In this document: positions 40,810 to 47,948 of the stretch, piece by piece | Layout of the letters: each line of letters starts with the position of its first letter | Position numbering within the stretch: the stretch's first letter is position 1 | From: Fictibacillus terranigra | Lineage (GTDB): Bacteria; Bacillota; Bacilli; Bacillales; Fictibacillaceae | Reading direction: 5' to 3' | DNA: 64,000 nucleotides | NCBI RefSeq assembly: GCF_030412265.1 | Contig: NZ_JAUHLN010000002.1 | Span: forward strand, 1,116,001-1,180,000 | Notes under the pieces: generated by a model | The model's input: only the letters and a program-made list of their open reading frames with translations | Told to the model about the DNA's origin: nothing | The model's database searches: none | Translations under genes and position numbers: made by a program

Positions 40810-41235
40810 TCACATGCTTAATATGAGCACACCTGCTACCATCATACCAATACCGATAAACTGAGGCAGCCTCATTCGCTGTTTCGTGACGCCGAACCAG
40901 CCGCAGGTGTCCGTCAGAAACGCTACACTCAGCTGCGCGATCAACAGCGCGGAGATGGTCAGCGTCACGCCGACCTTGTGGATGGCTGTCACATTACTGA
41001 AGATAACAACCGCAGCAAAAGTTCCTCCGAACAAATACATCGGTTTCACACGCTTGAAATTTTGCCATGTCCGGTCACGGAATGAGACCATCAAAACGAC
41101 CGCCAGGATAAATCCTGTCATCTGGGTGATGGTTGCCGCTTGCCATGTGCCGATATCCTGGCTGATCCGCGAATTGGCCACCCCTTGCAGAGTAATAAAA
41201 ATACCGCCAAACAATGCAAAAAGTATTCCCTTCAT
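40810..41235 (-). CDS. DMT-family transporter, YdcZ type (first copy)
   Basis: A 141-residue half-sized transporter with five helices ('LFALFGGIFITLQGVANSRI', 'VGVTLTISALLIAQLSVAFL'), paralogous to the gene at 39598. It is the first gene of the operon ydcZ-crp-ydcZ-yjjG. The ATG at 41233-41235 has AGGGGAGAGATAGG upstream. The substrate is unknown. Confidence 0.82.
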   Translation of the reverse strand: MKGILFALFGGIFITLQGVANSRISQDIGTWQAATITQMTGFILAVVLMVSFRDRTWQNFKRVKPMYLFGGTFAAVVIFSNVTAIHKVGVTLTISALLIAQLSVAFLTDTCGWFGVTKQRMRLPQFIGIGMMVAGVLILSM

Positions 41236-41324
41236 CCTATCTCTCCCCTATCTGATATACAGCTTTATTATCAGGGATATCAATGGAAAAGGGGAAGGAC
41301 ATATGTCCCGGCAATGGTAAAAAA

Positions 41325-41353
41325 CAAAAAAAGAGCTGTTTTCGGTTAACAGC
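41325..41353 (-). terminator. Terminator of the DinB gene at 41364
   Basis: On the minus strand GGAGCTGTT pairs with AACAGCTCT, followed by seven T. Confidence 0.8.
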
Positions 41354-41363
41354 TCCCCAACTG

Positions 41364-41846
41364 CTATTTTATTTTCATGCTAAGTCCCCGATTAATGAGG
41401 TTGGCGCTAACCGGCTTTTTCCCTATTTCCCGCGCCCAAACAGACAGCTGCCCGATGTGATGAATTTCATGGGCGATCACGTGACGCATGATTTCTCCAT
41501 GGGTGAATATGACTTTGGTTCCGTCCGGCCGCATATCCTGAAGGATTCGGTCTTCCATGCCATCGTTCCAGGCTAGTAGAAAGTTTCCTACTTCAGGCTT
41601 AAATTCAGCATCCAGTTTACGCACCTTTTCAAGTGACCGGTAACCATCAAAGCTCTCCTGAAAATCCGGTTTCTCCTGCATCCCCCGAATCCAGCTCCAC
41701 TCCACATCAATGATATGAAAAAGGGTATGTAAGATCCCTCCCACTCCTCCAATGCGTGCCTTAAGCAGCTCATCCTGTGGAACATCCTCACACCATTTAT
41801 ACCAATCTTCCCTGACTTGCCAGTTGTAATGAAACAACGTCTTCAT
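41364..41846 (-). CDS. DinB-family protein
   Basis: A 160-residue four-helix protein, second of three DinB paralogues in the window. Metal ligands: 'GILHTLFHIIDVEWSWI' near residue 40 and 'HVIAHEIHHIGQLSVW' near residue 128. The usual opening 'FHYNWQVREDWYKWC' is present. It is monocistronic, with the family A repeat array upstream of its 5' end. The substrate is unknown. Confidence 0.85.
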   Translation of the reverse strand: MKTLFHYNWQVREDWYKWCEDVPQDELLKARIGGVGGILHTLFHIIDVEWSWIRGMQEKPDFQESFDGYRSLEKVRKLDAEFKPEVGNFLLAWNDGMEDRILQDMRPDGTKVIFTHGEIMRHVIAHEIHHIGQLSVWAREIGKKPVSANLINRGLSMKIK

Positions 41847-41895
41847 GACTCTGCCTCCTTATCCAGACGGAACTCAATGAGCCAGCAATCCCTCT

Positions 41896-42010
41896 TACCG
41901 TCCAGTTTCTGTCGATTACTGTCCACTTTTTGTCGATCACAGTCCACTTTTTACAGTTTACGTGCGACTTTTCCCAATTTACATGCCAAACACAGCACGT
42001 TACATGCACT
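41896..42010. repeat. Degenerate 21-bp direct repeats, family A copy 3
   Basis: Five units of 21-22 bp: CGTCCAGTTTCTGTCGATTA, TGTCCACTTTTTGTCGATCA, AGTCCACTTTTTACAGTTTA, TGCGACTTTTCCCAATTTAC, TGCCAAACACAGCACGTTAC (last base or two omitted). The last unit is identical to one at 13.1 kb. Here the array lies between the 5' end of the DinB gene and the 3' end of the VOC gene. Confidence 0.8.
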
Positions 42011-42041
42011 TAGGAATATACAAGAAACTACTCCTTTTAAC

Positions 42042-42401
42042 TCAACTGCTAGAACATGTCACTTCAAACAAAATGTCGTTCAGTGCATGGAAATAAAAGG
42101 TATACCCGCCCCGGATCACTCTTGGATGATTGCCAACAGAAATATCCGCGGCTTTTAGCTGTCCGTAGATTTCATCCACTTTTTCGTTCGTGTCCACATA
42201 AAATCCTACATGAAAACCATGTGGATATTTCGGAGGGTCTTCTCCCGTACAGCTAAGTACAAGAATAAATCCGTACCCGTCATCCAGCACTCTGATTACG
42301 TGGCTATTATCCATTGTTGTTTGAAAGCCAAAAAATTCTTCAAAAAAATGCTGTGCTTCAGCTAAATCATTCACACAAAGATTCAAATGGTTTAGCTTCA
42401 T
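42042..42401 (-). CDS. VOC-family (glyoxalase fold) protein
   Basis: A 119-residue single-chain member of the vicinal oxygen chelate superfamily. 'LNHLNLCVNDLAEAQHFFEE' opens the first beta-alpha-beta-beta-beta module and 'GFHVGFYVDTNEKVDEIYGQ' the second; metal-ligand candidates are His5, His63 and a Glu near the end ('DILFEVTC'). The family includes glyoxalases, fosfomycin-resistance enzymes and dioxygenases; the function is unassigned. Confidence 0.8.
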   Translation of the reverse strand: MKLNHLNLCVNDLAEAQHFFEEFFGFQTTMDNSHVIRVLDDGYGFILVLSCTGEDPPKYPHGFHVGFYVDTNEKVDEIYGQLKAADISVGNHPRVIRGGYTFYFHALNDILFEVTCSSS

Positions 42402-42413
42402 GCTCCACCTACC

Positions 42414-42895
42414 TCACCCGCATTTTTTTATGGGAACGAACAGATCGATCTTGCATCTCCCTTCCGGATCCTCTGCAGGATTATTCAGGTTAAATTCCAA
42501 ATTATGACGAGTAAAATCAGGCTCATACATATTGGCTGGCAGCCATTCAGGATATATGAACTGAGATGCAGGATTCAGCTTATCCGCTGTGTCATAAAAG
42601 GAATACACCGCATACGATCCGCCATCCAATGTCTTAAATGAAACCCAGGATGCTGTTCCTTTTGAAAATCGACTGGAATAGTCACACAGGCATCGTGAAG
42701 GCATTCCTGCGCTTCAACGACCGCGGGATTATCAAAAGAGATTCCGATAAACTGCTGCGTTGGGGGGACCAACTCATTGCCGATCGCCCATTGAAACAAT
42801 TTCTCCCAATGCTCCGGAAGCTCAAAATATGAGCCGATTCGTCTAAATACGCAACTTCAACTTCCTGCAATTCTTTTACCCGCTACTTTCATCAT
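42414..42895 (-). pseudogene. GyrI-like/AraC effector-binding domain protein, frameshifted
   Basis: Fragments in three frames read MMKVAG, 'ELQEVEVAY', 'RRIGSYFELPEHWEKLFQW', 'AIGNELVPPTQQFIGISFDN', 'ACVTIPVDFQKE', then 'ASWVSFKTLDGGSYAVYSF' and 'GRCKIDLFVPIKK', the order of a stand-alone GyrI-like domain of about 155 residues. At least three indels are required to restore a frame. Such proteins bind small hydrophobic ligands or counter gyrase toxins. It is a genuine pseudogene. Confidence 0.8.
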
Positions 42896-42989
42896 CCATT
42901 CCCCTTAACTGTTATAGTCCTCATTAAATTTTCGCCAAAGCCACATCAATCCCTTCCTCCCTACTATGAGGCTATGTTTTCCCCAACAA

Positions 42990-43032
42990 AAAAAGACACC
43001 AGGATGAGTTCTCCCGATGTGTTTTTTAGGTA
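42990..43032 (-). terminator. Terminator of the VTT-domain gene
   Basis: On the minus strand an imperfect stem beginning ACACATCGGGA and closing with CTGGTGT is followed by seven T. Confidence 0.6.
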
Positions 43033-43049
43033 TTTTCCCAACATGAGCC

Positions 43050-43604
43050 TTACCGTGTTTTAAGCCTTTTCCACACCAGTCCGACGAGAATGCAGGAAAT
43101 GATGGCTGTAAACAGCTTGCCTTCCCACGTCCAATGAATGACCTGATAAACCGAATATCCTTCAATCAATAGGGCCGGTACTTTACCAATTGAACTGGCA
43201 GCCACAAATATAAGAAGAGAGGTCTTTCCAATGGCGGCGATGAACGTGACAAGGCCTGACGGGACAAACGGGAGAATTCTAAGAGCCAGAATCAACAAGA
43301 ACGATTCTTTTCCTTCAGCTTTCAGTAATTGTTTTACTTTCGGATGAGAAAATCCTTTTCGATCAGCCAATCTTCGGAAACCTTTTCTATACAGGAGGAA
43401 CGAGATAATGGCTCCGAACGCCTCACCGATAAATGATACAGCCATCCCTTCCCAGAGTCCGAACACGGCAAGGTTAGCAGCTGTTACAAACACACTGGGA
43501 ACGACACCCAAAACACTGACAAAAATATTAACCGCTATACTTACCATAAATGCAATATGATCGCAGGCGGTAAGCAACTCGATCATGAAATCCTTTAATT
43601 GCAT
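43050..43604 (-). CDS. TVP38/TMEM64-family (VTT domain) membrane protein
   Basis: A 184-residue protein with four to five helices and the VTT/SNARE-associated (DedA-like) core: 'VVPSVFVTAANLAVFGLWEG', 'GEAFGAIISFLLYRKGFRR', 'RILPFVPSGLVTFIAAIGKT'. Some members are lipid scramblases or flippases; the role here is unknown. It is monocistronic, convergent with nothing nearby and transcribed in the same direction as phoA. Confidence 0.85.
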   Translation of the reverse strand: MQLKDFMIELLTACDHIAFMVSIAVNIFVSVLGVVPSVFVTAANLAVFGLWEGMAVSFIGEAFGAIISFLLYRKGFRRLADRKGFSHPKVKQLLKAEGKESFLLILALRILPFVPSGLVTFIAAIGKTSLLIFVAASSIGKVPALLIEGYSVYQVIHWTWEGKLFTAIISCILVGLVWKRLKTR

Positions 43605-43677
43605 ATCGATTCGTCCCTATTTTGAGTTTACAAAAAGTATATAAATACCATCTCATAGAGTCAATCAAATCGAATAA

Positions 43678-43709
43678 AAAACGCCCAGAAGGTTCTGGGC
43701 GTTTTTTAC
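43678..43709 (-). terminator. Terminator of phoA
   Basis: AAAACGCCCAGAA pairs with TTCTGGGCGTTTT, loop GG, with A and T runs on both sides. Confidence 0.9.
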
Positions 43710-43720
43710 CATGCTTTTAT

Positions 43721-44971
43721 CTATTTATTAAGACCCATCGCGTCTCTCATCGCCTTAAAGATGTTAGTGTTCTCGTACGTACCTTCCAGTTTTTCTGCCC
43801 CAGGCCCTTGAGCGGTCAGCGGTACTGATTGACCGCCATGTTCTTGAGTAGTCCAGTCAAGTGTGAATTTTTGATTAGAGTGAGCAGCCGTATATGGACC
43901 GTCCTCCTTGGACGTATGGTCGCCACTTTCATCCTGCGGGTCCACTTCTTCAATGGATAAACCGCCGCATTCATGGTCAGCCGCAACGAGTACAAGGGTA
44001 TCAGGATGCTCTTTCGCATACTCTTGTGCGATTTGTACAGATTTGTCCAGTTGCTCGCCAGCTTTCATCATCAGCTTGCCGTTGTTTTCATGAGACATTT
44101 CATCCGTTCCTTCCTCTTCAACCATAAGGAAGAATCCTTTTTGATTTTGAGAAAGTGTATCGATCGCTTTTTTCGTCATGTCAGGCAACGGTACGACGGG
44201 ATCGTAGAGGTCGCCTTCACCTTCTGGATTTTGTTCGAACATTTCTTCATTGGCAAAAAGACCAAGCAATCGATGGCTTTTCGAACCTTCAAGCTCTTCT
44301 TGATTTGTCACATAGTCATAACCAAGTTTTTCTGCCTTTTCAACCAGATTTCCATGTGTTCCTTGGCTGGCTTCCTCATTGTCTTTTGCCGGGTGATCCT
44401 GAAATTCCCCTTCCTCGCCTTTAGGGTACCAGTAATCTTCACCACCGCCAAGAAGGACATCGACCTTGCTGTTTTCCAGGTATTGTTTGGCAATGTCACT
44501 TTGCTTTTTACGATCGGCTACATGCGCGCCTAAGGAAGCAGGGGTAGCATCAGTAATTTGACTGGTAGTCACAAGTCCTGTTGACTTCCCAGCCTCACTG
44601 GCCAATTCCAGCACAGATTTTACTGGTTTTTTATTTTCATCTACTCCAATTGCTCCGTTAAAAGTTTTGACTCCTGTTGCCATAGCCGTTCCTGCCGCTG
44701 CAGAATCAGTGACAACGGATGTTGAATGTGTATGAACATTTCCTGAATACGGCATTTTGTTCATCGCGAGCTCACCATTCATACCTTCAGCAGCTAAACG
44801 GATGGCTTCCCTGTGAGAAGCACCCATACCGTCTCCAACAAACATGATGACATTTTTCGCTTTATTCGGGGATGCGTTTCTTTTTTCTTTTGCATCCGCC
44901 ATATGATTCATACCAAAAGATGTAATCAGTGCTAATGAAAGTGTTGCAGCAGCGATTGTCTTCTTTTTCAA
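43721..44971 (-). CDS. phoA: Secreted alkaline phosphatase
   Basis: A 416-residue PhoA-type phosphomonoesterase. The signal peptide is 'MKKKTIAAATLSLALITSFG'. 'VIMFVGDGMG' binds metal, and the nucleophile Ser90 lies in 'VVTDSAAAGTAMATG'; later ligands are in 'MVEEEGTDEMSHENN', 'LVAADHECGG' and 'EHGGQSVPL'. A TTG at 44969-44971 with AGGGGAGTG upstream was chosen because it gives the proper signal peptide; an ATG at 45016 would add 15 polar residues. A five-repeat Pho-box array lies about 50-100 bases upstream. The enzyme releases phosphate from organic esters outside the cell. Confidence 0.92.
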   Translation of the reverse strand: MKKKTIAAATLSLALITSFGMNHMADAKEKRNASPNKAKNVIMFVGDGMGASHREAIRLAAEGMNGELAMNKMPYSGNVHTHSTSVVTDSAAAGTAMATGVKTFNGAIGVDENKKPVKSVLELASEAGKSTGLVTTSQITDATPASLGAHVADRKKQSDIAKQYLENSKVDVLLGGGEDYWYPKGEEGEFQDHPAKDNEEASQGTHGNLVEKAEKLGYDYVTNQEELEGSKSHRLLGLFANEEMFEQNPEGEGDLYDPVVPLPDMTKKAIDTLSQNQKGFFLMVEEEGTDEMSHENNGKLMMKAGEQLDKSVQIAQEYAKEHPDTLVLVAADHECGGLSIEEVDPQDESGDHTSKEDGPYTAAHSNQKFTLDWTTQEHGGQSVPLTAQGPGAEKLEGTYENTNIFKAMRDAMGLNK

Positions 44972-45018
44972 TACTTCCACTCCCCTTTTCTCTGATGTGC
45001 CTCCATTGTAGGACATAG

Positions 45019-45068
45019 GTGTAAAGGGGCAATAAAGGTTTTGTAACGATAAAAAGAAGTTTTGTTAA
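45019..45068 (-). promoter_or_regulatory. Pho-box array upstream of phoA
   Basis: Minus-strand hexamers TTAACA, TCTTTT, TTACAA, TTATTG and TTACAC, each separated by exactly five bases. Three of five match the PhoP consensus TT[A/T/C]ACA at four or more positions; the 11-bp period is exact. Confidence 0.75.
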
Positions 45069-45084
45069 CGAATTGTAAAGCCGT

Positions 45085-45352
45085 GGATTTTCATGCCCGC
45101 CTTCCTGCTCGTTTCTGGCACCCTTCCTTTTTGAAATGCATTACGCACAACCCGAACGTAAAAGGAGCCTTCATGGGTGCGAACGCTTCGGTGGTGGGTA
45201 TTTTAATCTCGGCTTTTTACTTACCCATTTGGACGGGTTCCATTTTGGCGCCGATCGACTTCGCTTTGGCCGGATTGCTTGCAGGCTGCCACCGTGGATG
45301 ATCGTTGCTCTTAGGGATTGTGGGAGGAACCTTACTGTCTTATGCTTCATGA
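45085..45352 (+). pseudogene. C-terminal remnant of chromate transporter ChrA
   Basis: Frames together read 'FMPAFLLVSGTLPF', a TGA where Trp is expected, 'NALRT', 'NPNVKGAFMGANASVVGILI', 'SAFYLPIWTGSILAPIDFAL', then 'LPPWMIVAL' and 'GIVGGTLLSYAS'. This is the last third of a CHR-family chromate transporter. A nonsense mutation, at least two frameshifts and loss of the N-terminal two thirds make it a dead fragment. Confidence 0.8.
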
Positions 45353-45455
45353 GGATTTCAAGATTCTGATAAATAATCTTCCTCGGGAAAATGGAGACAG
45401 GCATAAGTTGGATGATATGTGGAATATCTTTAAGTTCTGATGTTTGTATCCGCAT

Positions 45456-45662
45456 TTATTTTTTAGCAAACGAGAGTCCTTTTTGAGCGAGGGCTACTCT
45501 CAATTGTTCCATCGTTTTCGGACCCATACCATGAAGTTTTGACACTTCAGCTTCGGTAAGATCCGTCAATTGTTCAAGCCCTGTTATACCTGCTCCAGCA
45601 AGCGCGCGCTGTGCCGGCTTCGACATTTTAAATGGAAAATGACTTTCAATATTTTGAGCCAC
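45456..45662 (-). CDS. Small helix-hairpin-helix protein, RNAP alpha-CTD-like
   Basis: A 68-residue protein. 'SKPAQRALAGAGITGLEQLT' and 'DLTEAEVSKLHGMGPKTMEQ' form two helix-hairpin-helix units like the DNA-binding C-terminal domain of RNA polymerase alpha subunit. Stand-alone copies of this domain are common in Bacillus and are of unknown role. The GTG at 45660-45662 follows GGAGCG and overlaps the end of the decayed hydrolase gene, so the two formed an operon. Confidence 0.8.
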   Translation of the reverse strand: MAQNIESHFPFKMSKPAQRALAGAGITGLEQLTDLTEAEVSKLHGMGPKTMEQLRVALAQKGLSFAKK

Positions 45663-46241
45663 TATAATCGCTCCTTTTTAAGAAATCGATCGAGATGATA
45701 AAAGGCATGATGTGCTGATTCTTCGTTAAAATTTGGTCCATAACAATCGCTAAATCCATGCTTTCCGTCAAATTTATAGATTTCAGCTTCTTTTTTCTTC
45801 AGCACTGTGATCAGCTCGTCCACAGCGAAGGATTTCTCCTCTTCCGGAAAAAATAACAAAACTGGGCACTGTGGAGAGATTTCTGTATAGTTTCGAATAC
45901 GTGAACCGTAAAAACCAGCCATACCGTCCACTCCCTTTTCTTCACTGCATAACCAGGCGACGGTCGCCCCTACACTAAATCCGATAATAAAGATCTTTCT
46001 ATGTAGTGGCGTTTACTTTCCTTAATGAATTCTTTGATTTCAAAGGAAGCCTTCGCAAAACATAAGCAAGATTCTCCTCACTATAATGAAAAGGGGTTTC
46101 CCGCCCCAATAGATTCGGCGAGATGACATCAAACTCCTGCTGAGAGAAGCATTCACAAACTTCTATCATGTGCTGGTTTAACCCATAAATTTCGTGAACA
46201 ACGATGATTAATATATCCGTTTGATTCTGTATGATCAGCAC
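45662..46241 (-). pseudogene. Dienelactone hydrolase-family protein, frameshifted
   Basis: The first part reads 'ILIIVVHEIYGLNQHMIEVC' and 'QQEFDVISPNLLGRETPFHY'; other frames continue 'ASFEIKEFIKESKRHYIE', 'KIFIIGFSVGATVAWLCSEE', 'GVDGMAGFYGSRIRNY' and the C-terminal 'FDGKHGFSDCYGPNFNEESA'. This is the alpha/beta-hydrolase order of dienelactone hydrolase-like enzymes; the nucleophile elbow has Gly-Phe-Ser-Val-Gly and the catalytic His is in the last block. At least two indels separate the pieces near 46005-46045. The GTG start keeps GGGAGG upstream. Confidence 0.8.
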
Positions 46242-46301
46242 ATATTCAACCTCCCGAAAAAAACATAAAAAAGAAAGGGTTTACCCTCTCTAGTTAATGT
46301 A

Positions 46302-46451
46302 TTATTTTCCGGCAATGAACGTCCACCGTTTTTTTCTCAAACTCTTTAAGAAAGACAGGATCGAATAGTTTTCTTCCTGCAAGGCTTTTTCATAATGAGA
46401 CAAGGTCGGCTTAGGTCCTTGAATCCGTGAGACAAATCGTTTACTTTTCAC
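46302..46451 (-). CDS. SpoIISB paralogue, probable second antitoxin (SpoIISC-like)
   Basis: A 49-residue basic protein. The GTG at 46449-46451 lies directly after GGAGGGAGTTT. Residues 9-31 align with SpoIISB of the neighbouring gene as R-I-Q-x-P-K-x3-S-H-x6-E-E-N-x2-I, eleven identities without a gap, although the rest differs. In B. subtilis the spoIIS locus has a third small gene, spoIISC, a SpoIISB-like antitoxin, so this is probably its counterpart. It is downstream of spoIISB but separated by a terminator hairpin. Confidence 0.6.
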   Translation of the reverse strand: MKSKRFVSRIQGPKPTLSHYEKALQEENYSILSFLKSLRKKRWTFIAGK

Positions 46452-46512
46452 AAACTCCCTCCAACGCCACGGAATGTTTGCTTTAGTATATGCAGCAAAC
46501 CTCTCAGCATAC

Positions 46513-46544
46513 AAAAAAAGACAGCGGATAGGCCCGCTGTCTTT
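46513..46544 (-). terminator. Terminator between spoIISB and the SpoIISC-like gene
   Basis: AAAGACAGCGG (46517-46527) and CCGCTGTCTTT (46534-46544) form an 11-bp stem; on the minus strand seven T follow. The downstream antitoxin-like gene would need read-through or its own promoter. Confidence 0.85.
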
Positions 46545-46545
46545 G

Positions 46546-46737
46546 CTATTTTCGTTTAAAAGTGCCCCGTCTGGTTCCCTTTTGGATGATTCGTTCGTTC
46601 TCTTCCATGACCTGCATGGTGTGATGGCTGATGCCAACTTTCGGAAACTGAATTCTCGGCTTAAAAGTAATCCCTCTTCGCTCGCTGTTCTTCAGAGATA
46701 CCGGCTGGCTCCCCATAAGATCGAGTCCGCTTGTCAT
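46546..46737 (-). CDS. spoIISB: SpoIISB-type antitoxin
   Basis: A 63-residue basic protein. The C-terminal part 'VGISHHTMQVMEENERIIQK' matches SpoIISB of B. subtilis (S-P-H-T then K-E-N-E-R-L-I), the segment that wraps around the SpoIISA cytosolic domain. The start overlaps the stop of spoIISA as ATGA, with AAAGGAGTGATG upstream, so toxin and antitoxin are translationally coupled. It is slightly longer than the 56-residue B. subtilis protein. Confidence 0.85.
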   Translation of the reverse strand: MTSGLDLMGSQPVSLKNSERRGITFKPRIQFPKVGISHHTMQVMEENERIIQKGTRRGTFKRK

Positions 46738-47480
46738 TCATCATCACTCCTTTCCAGTGCTTGTACAAGAATATCGTAAGTAGCCAAAAGGATTCCGATT
46801 AAGGATCCATCGACATCACTTACTTTTGCGGTTGAAGAGATTTTTATCACATAAATCTCATCTTCAATATTAAAAGGATAAAACGCAAAGTTGTCTTCCT
46901 GATTATAGTATGCTTCAGCTCTTGATAACGTGGATTGGATCAGGCTCGCATTCGTATAAGCGGCCAGTGCTTCGTTCTTCTCTTGCGGGGTTTCAAAAGG
47001 CAATATAGTAAAGCTATGGCCTTCCTTTTCTACATACGACTGAAGAACGAGTTTCAGTCCATATAAATAATGTTCCTTATTTCCATAATACGCAGTGATC
47101 CCTTCCGTTTTCAAGATATACAGCGCATTATTTACTTTCGCCCGCAGATCGTCCAACAGCATCTGATTGTTCTCCACTGATCGCGTGATTCGTGCTAGTT
47201 CATTATTCCCGATTTTTTTCAGGTACAAACTCAGGAAGATGAAGGCGTCGATCAAGATGAACACCACGAGAACGACTAAATAGTTATCCCAATTTGTAAA
47301 AATGCTTTGAGGCTTTCCTGTCCAATAGATCAGGGCACCAAATATGTAGATGACATACCAAAGCTTCCGGATGGCATCCAATTTCTTTTCAGCTTTATCT
47401 TCATCATTCCAGTAATAAATAAGATAGGCTCCGATACCAAGGAAAATCAGCCAGACAATTATTCGAAAGAACCAAATCAA
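46734..47480 (-). CDS. spoIISA: SpoIISA-type membrane toxin
   Basis: A 248-residue toxin, exactly the B. subtilis length. Three N-terminal helices ('IIVWLIFLGIGAYLIYYW', 'WYVIYIFGALIYWTG', 'YLVVLVVFILIDAFIFLSLY') precede a GAF-like cytosolic domain. 'LDAIRKLWYVIYIFGALIYW' aligns with the SpoIISA core. The TTG at 47478-47480 follows GGAGGGGAAGAGAC and makes the N terminus 'MIWFFRIIVW', aligning with 'MVLFFQIMVW'; an upstream ATG at 47525 has no ribosome site. SpoIISA damages the membrane of vegetative and sporulating cells unless bound by SpoIISB. Confidence 0.9.
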   Translation of the reverse strand: MIWFFRIIVWLIFLGIGAYLIYYWNDEDKAEKKLDAIRKLWYVIYIFGALIYWTGKPQSIFTNWDNYLVVLVVFILIDAFIFLSLYLKKIGNNELARITRSVENNQMLLDDLRAKVNNALYILKTEGITAYYGNKEHYLYGLKLVLQSYVEKEGHSFTILPFETPQEKNEALAAYTNASLIQSTLSRAEAYYNQEDNFAFYPFNIEDEIYVIKISSTAKVSDVDGSLIGILLATYDILVQALERSDDE

Positions 47481-47559
47481 AGTCTCTTCCCCTCCAATTC
47501 CAAGCTGTCTTACATACCATTCCATTTGGGGTGTGAGAATTCCTTCCTGGTGCCATGGG

Positions 47560-47660
47560 ATTGATCACTGGACAGGAAGAAGAATTGCATCAAATTCGAA
47601 ATCATTGATTCTAATTCGAAACAATTGAACAAACTCCAGATAATTGAACCTTACTGAAGA
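47560..47660. repeat. Degenerate ~20-bp direct repeats, ATTGA/TTCGAAA type
   Basis: ATTG starts at 47560, 47584, 47604, 47624 and 47643; units include ATTGCATCAAATTCGAAATC, ATTGATTCTAATTCGAAACA and ATTGAACAAACTCCAGATA. The array is 80 bases upstream of the spoIISA start. Confidence 0.6.
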
Positions 47661-47687
47661 GTCGGCTAACTCCACACGACCTTAACG

Positions 47688-47946
47688 TCAAACAGCTACC
47701 CCTTCCTTAATGTCCCCTGATGAAAAAACATCTGCCAGATCCCTTTTGCTTTCCTCCAAAGAGAACTTCTTAAGCTCTTCAGCCCATTGTTTCATCATTC
47801 AATTCATATGAGCGTGTACCACCTGATCAGAAAGCCTAAGAATTTCAAAGTGAGACACATTCATCACCGGCAAACCTAAATATGTTCTTTCCCAAAAAGC
47901 CTTATGGAAAAGAGCCCCAGATGGGCCATCCAGAGCTCCAGTATAG
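47688..47946 (-). pseudogene. Decayed ORF of unknown family
   Basis: Directly after the stop of the secreted-protein gene at 47949 the same strand is open as 'GALDGPSGALFHKAFWERTY', 'LGLPVMNVSHFEILRLSDQV', 'VHAHMN', one TGA, then 'MMKQWAEELKKFSLEESKRD' and 'LADVFSSGDIKEGVAV'. With a single nonsense codon in 85, and protein-like composition, it is probably the C-terminal part of a lost gene. I do not recognise the family. Confidence 0.5.
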
Positions 47947-47948
47947 TT

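Noticed and set aside
39598-41235. The two YdcZ genes as one broken full-length EamA transporter
   Set aside because: Each has its own start and a complete five-helix YdcZ pattern, with an intact Crp gene between them; paired short YdcZ genes are known.
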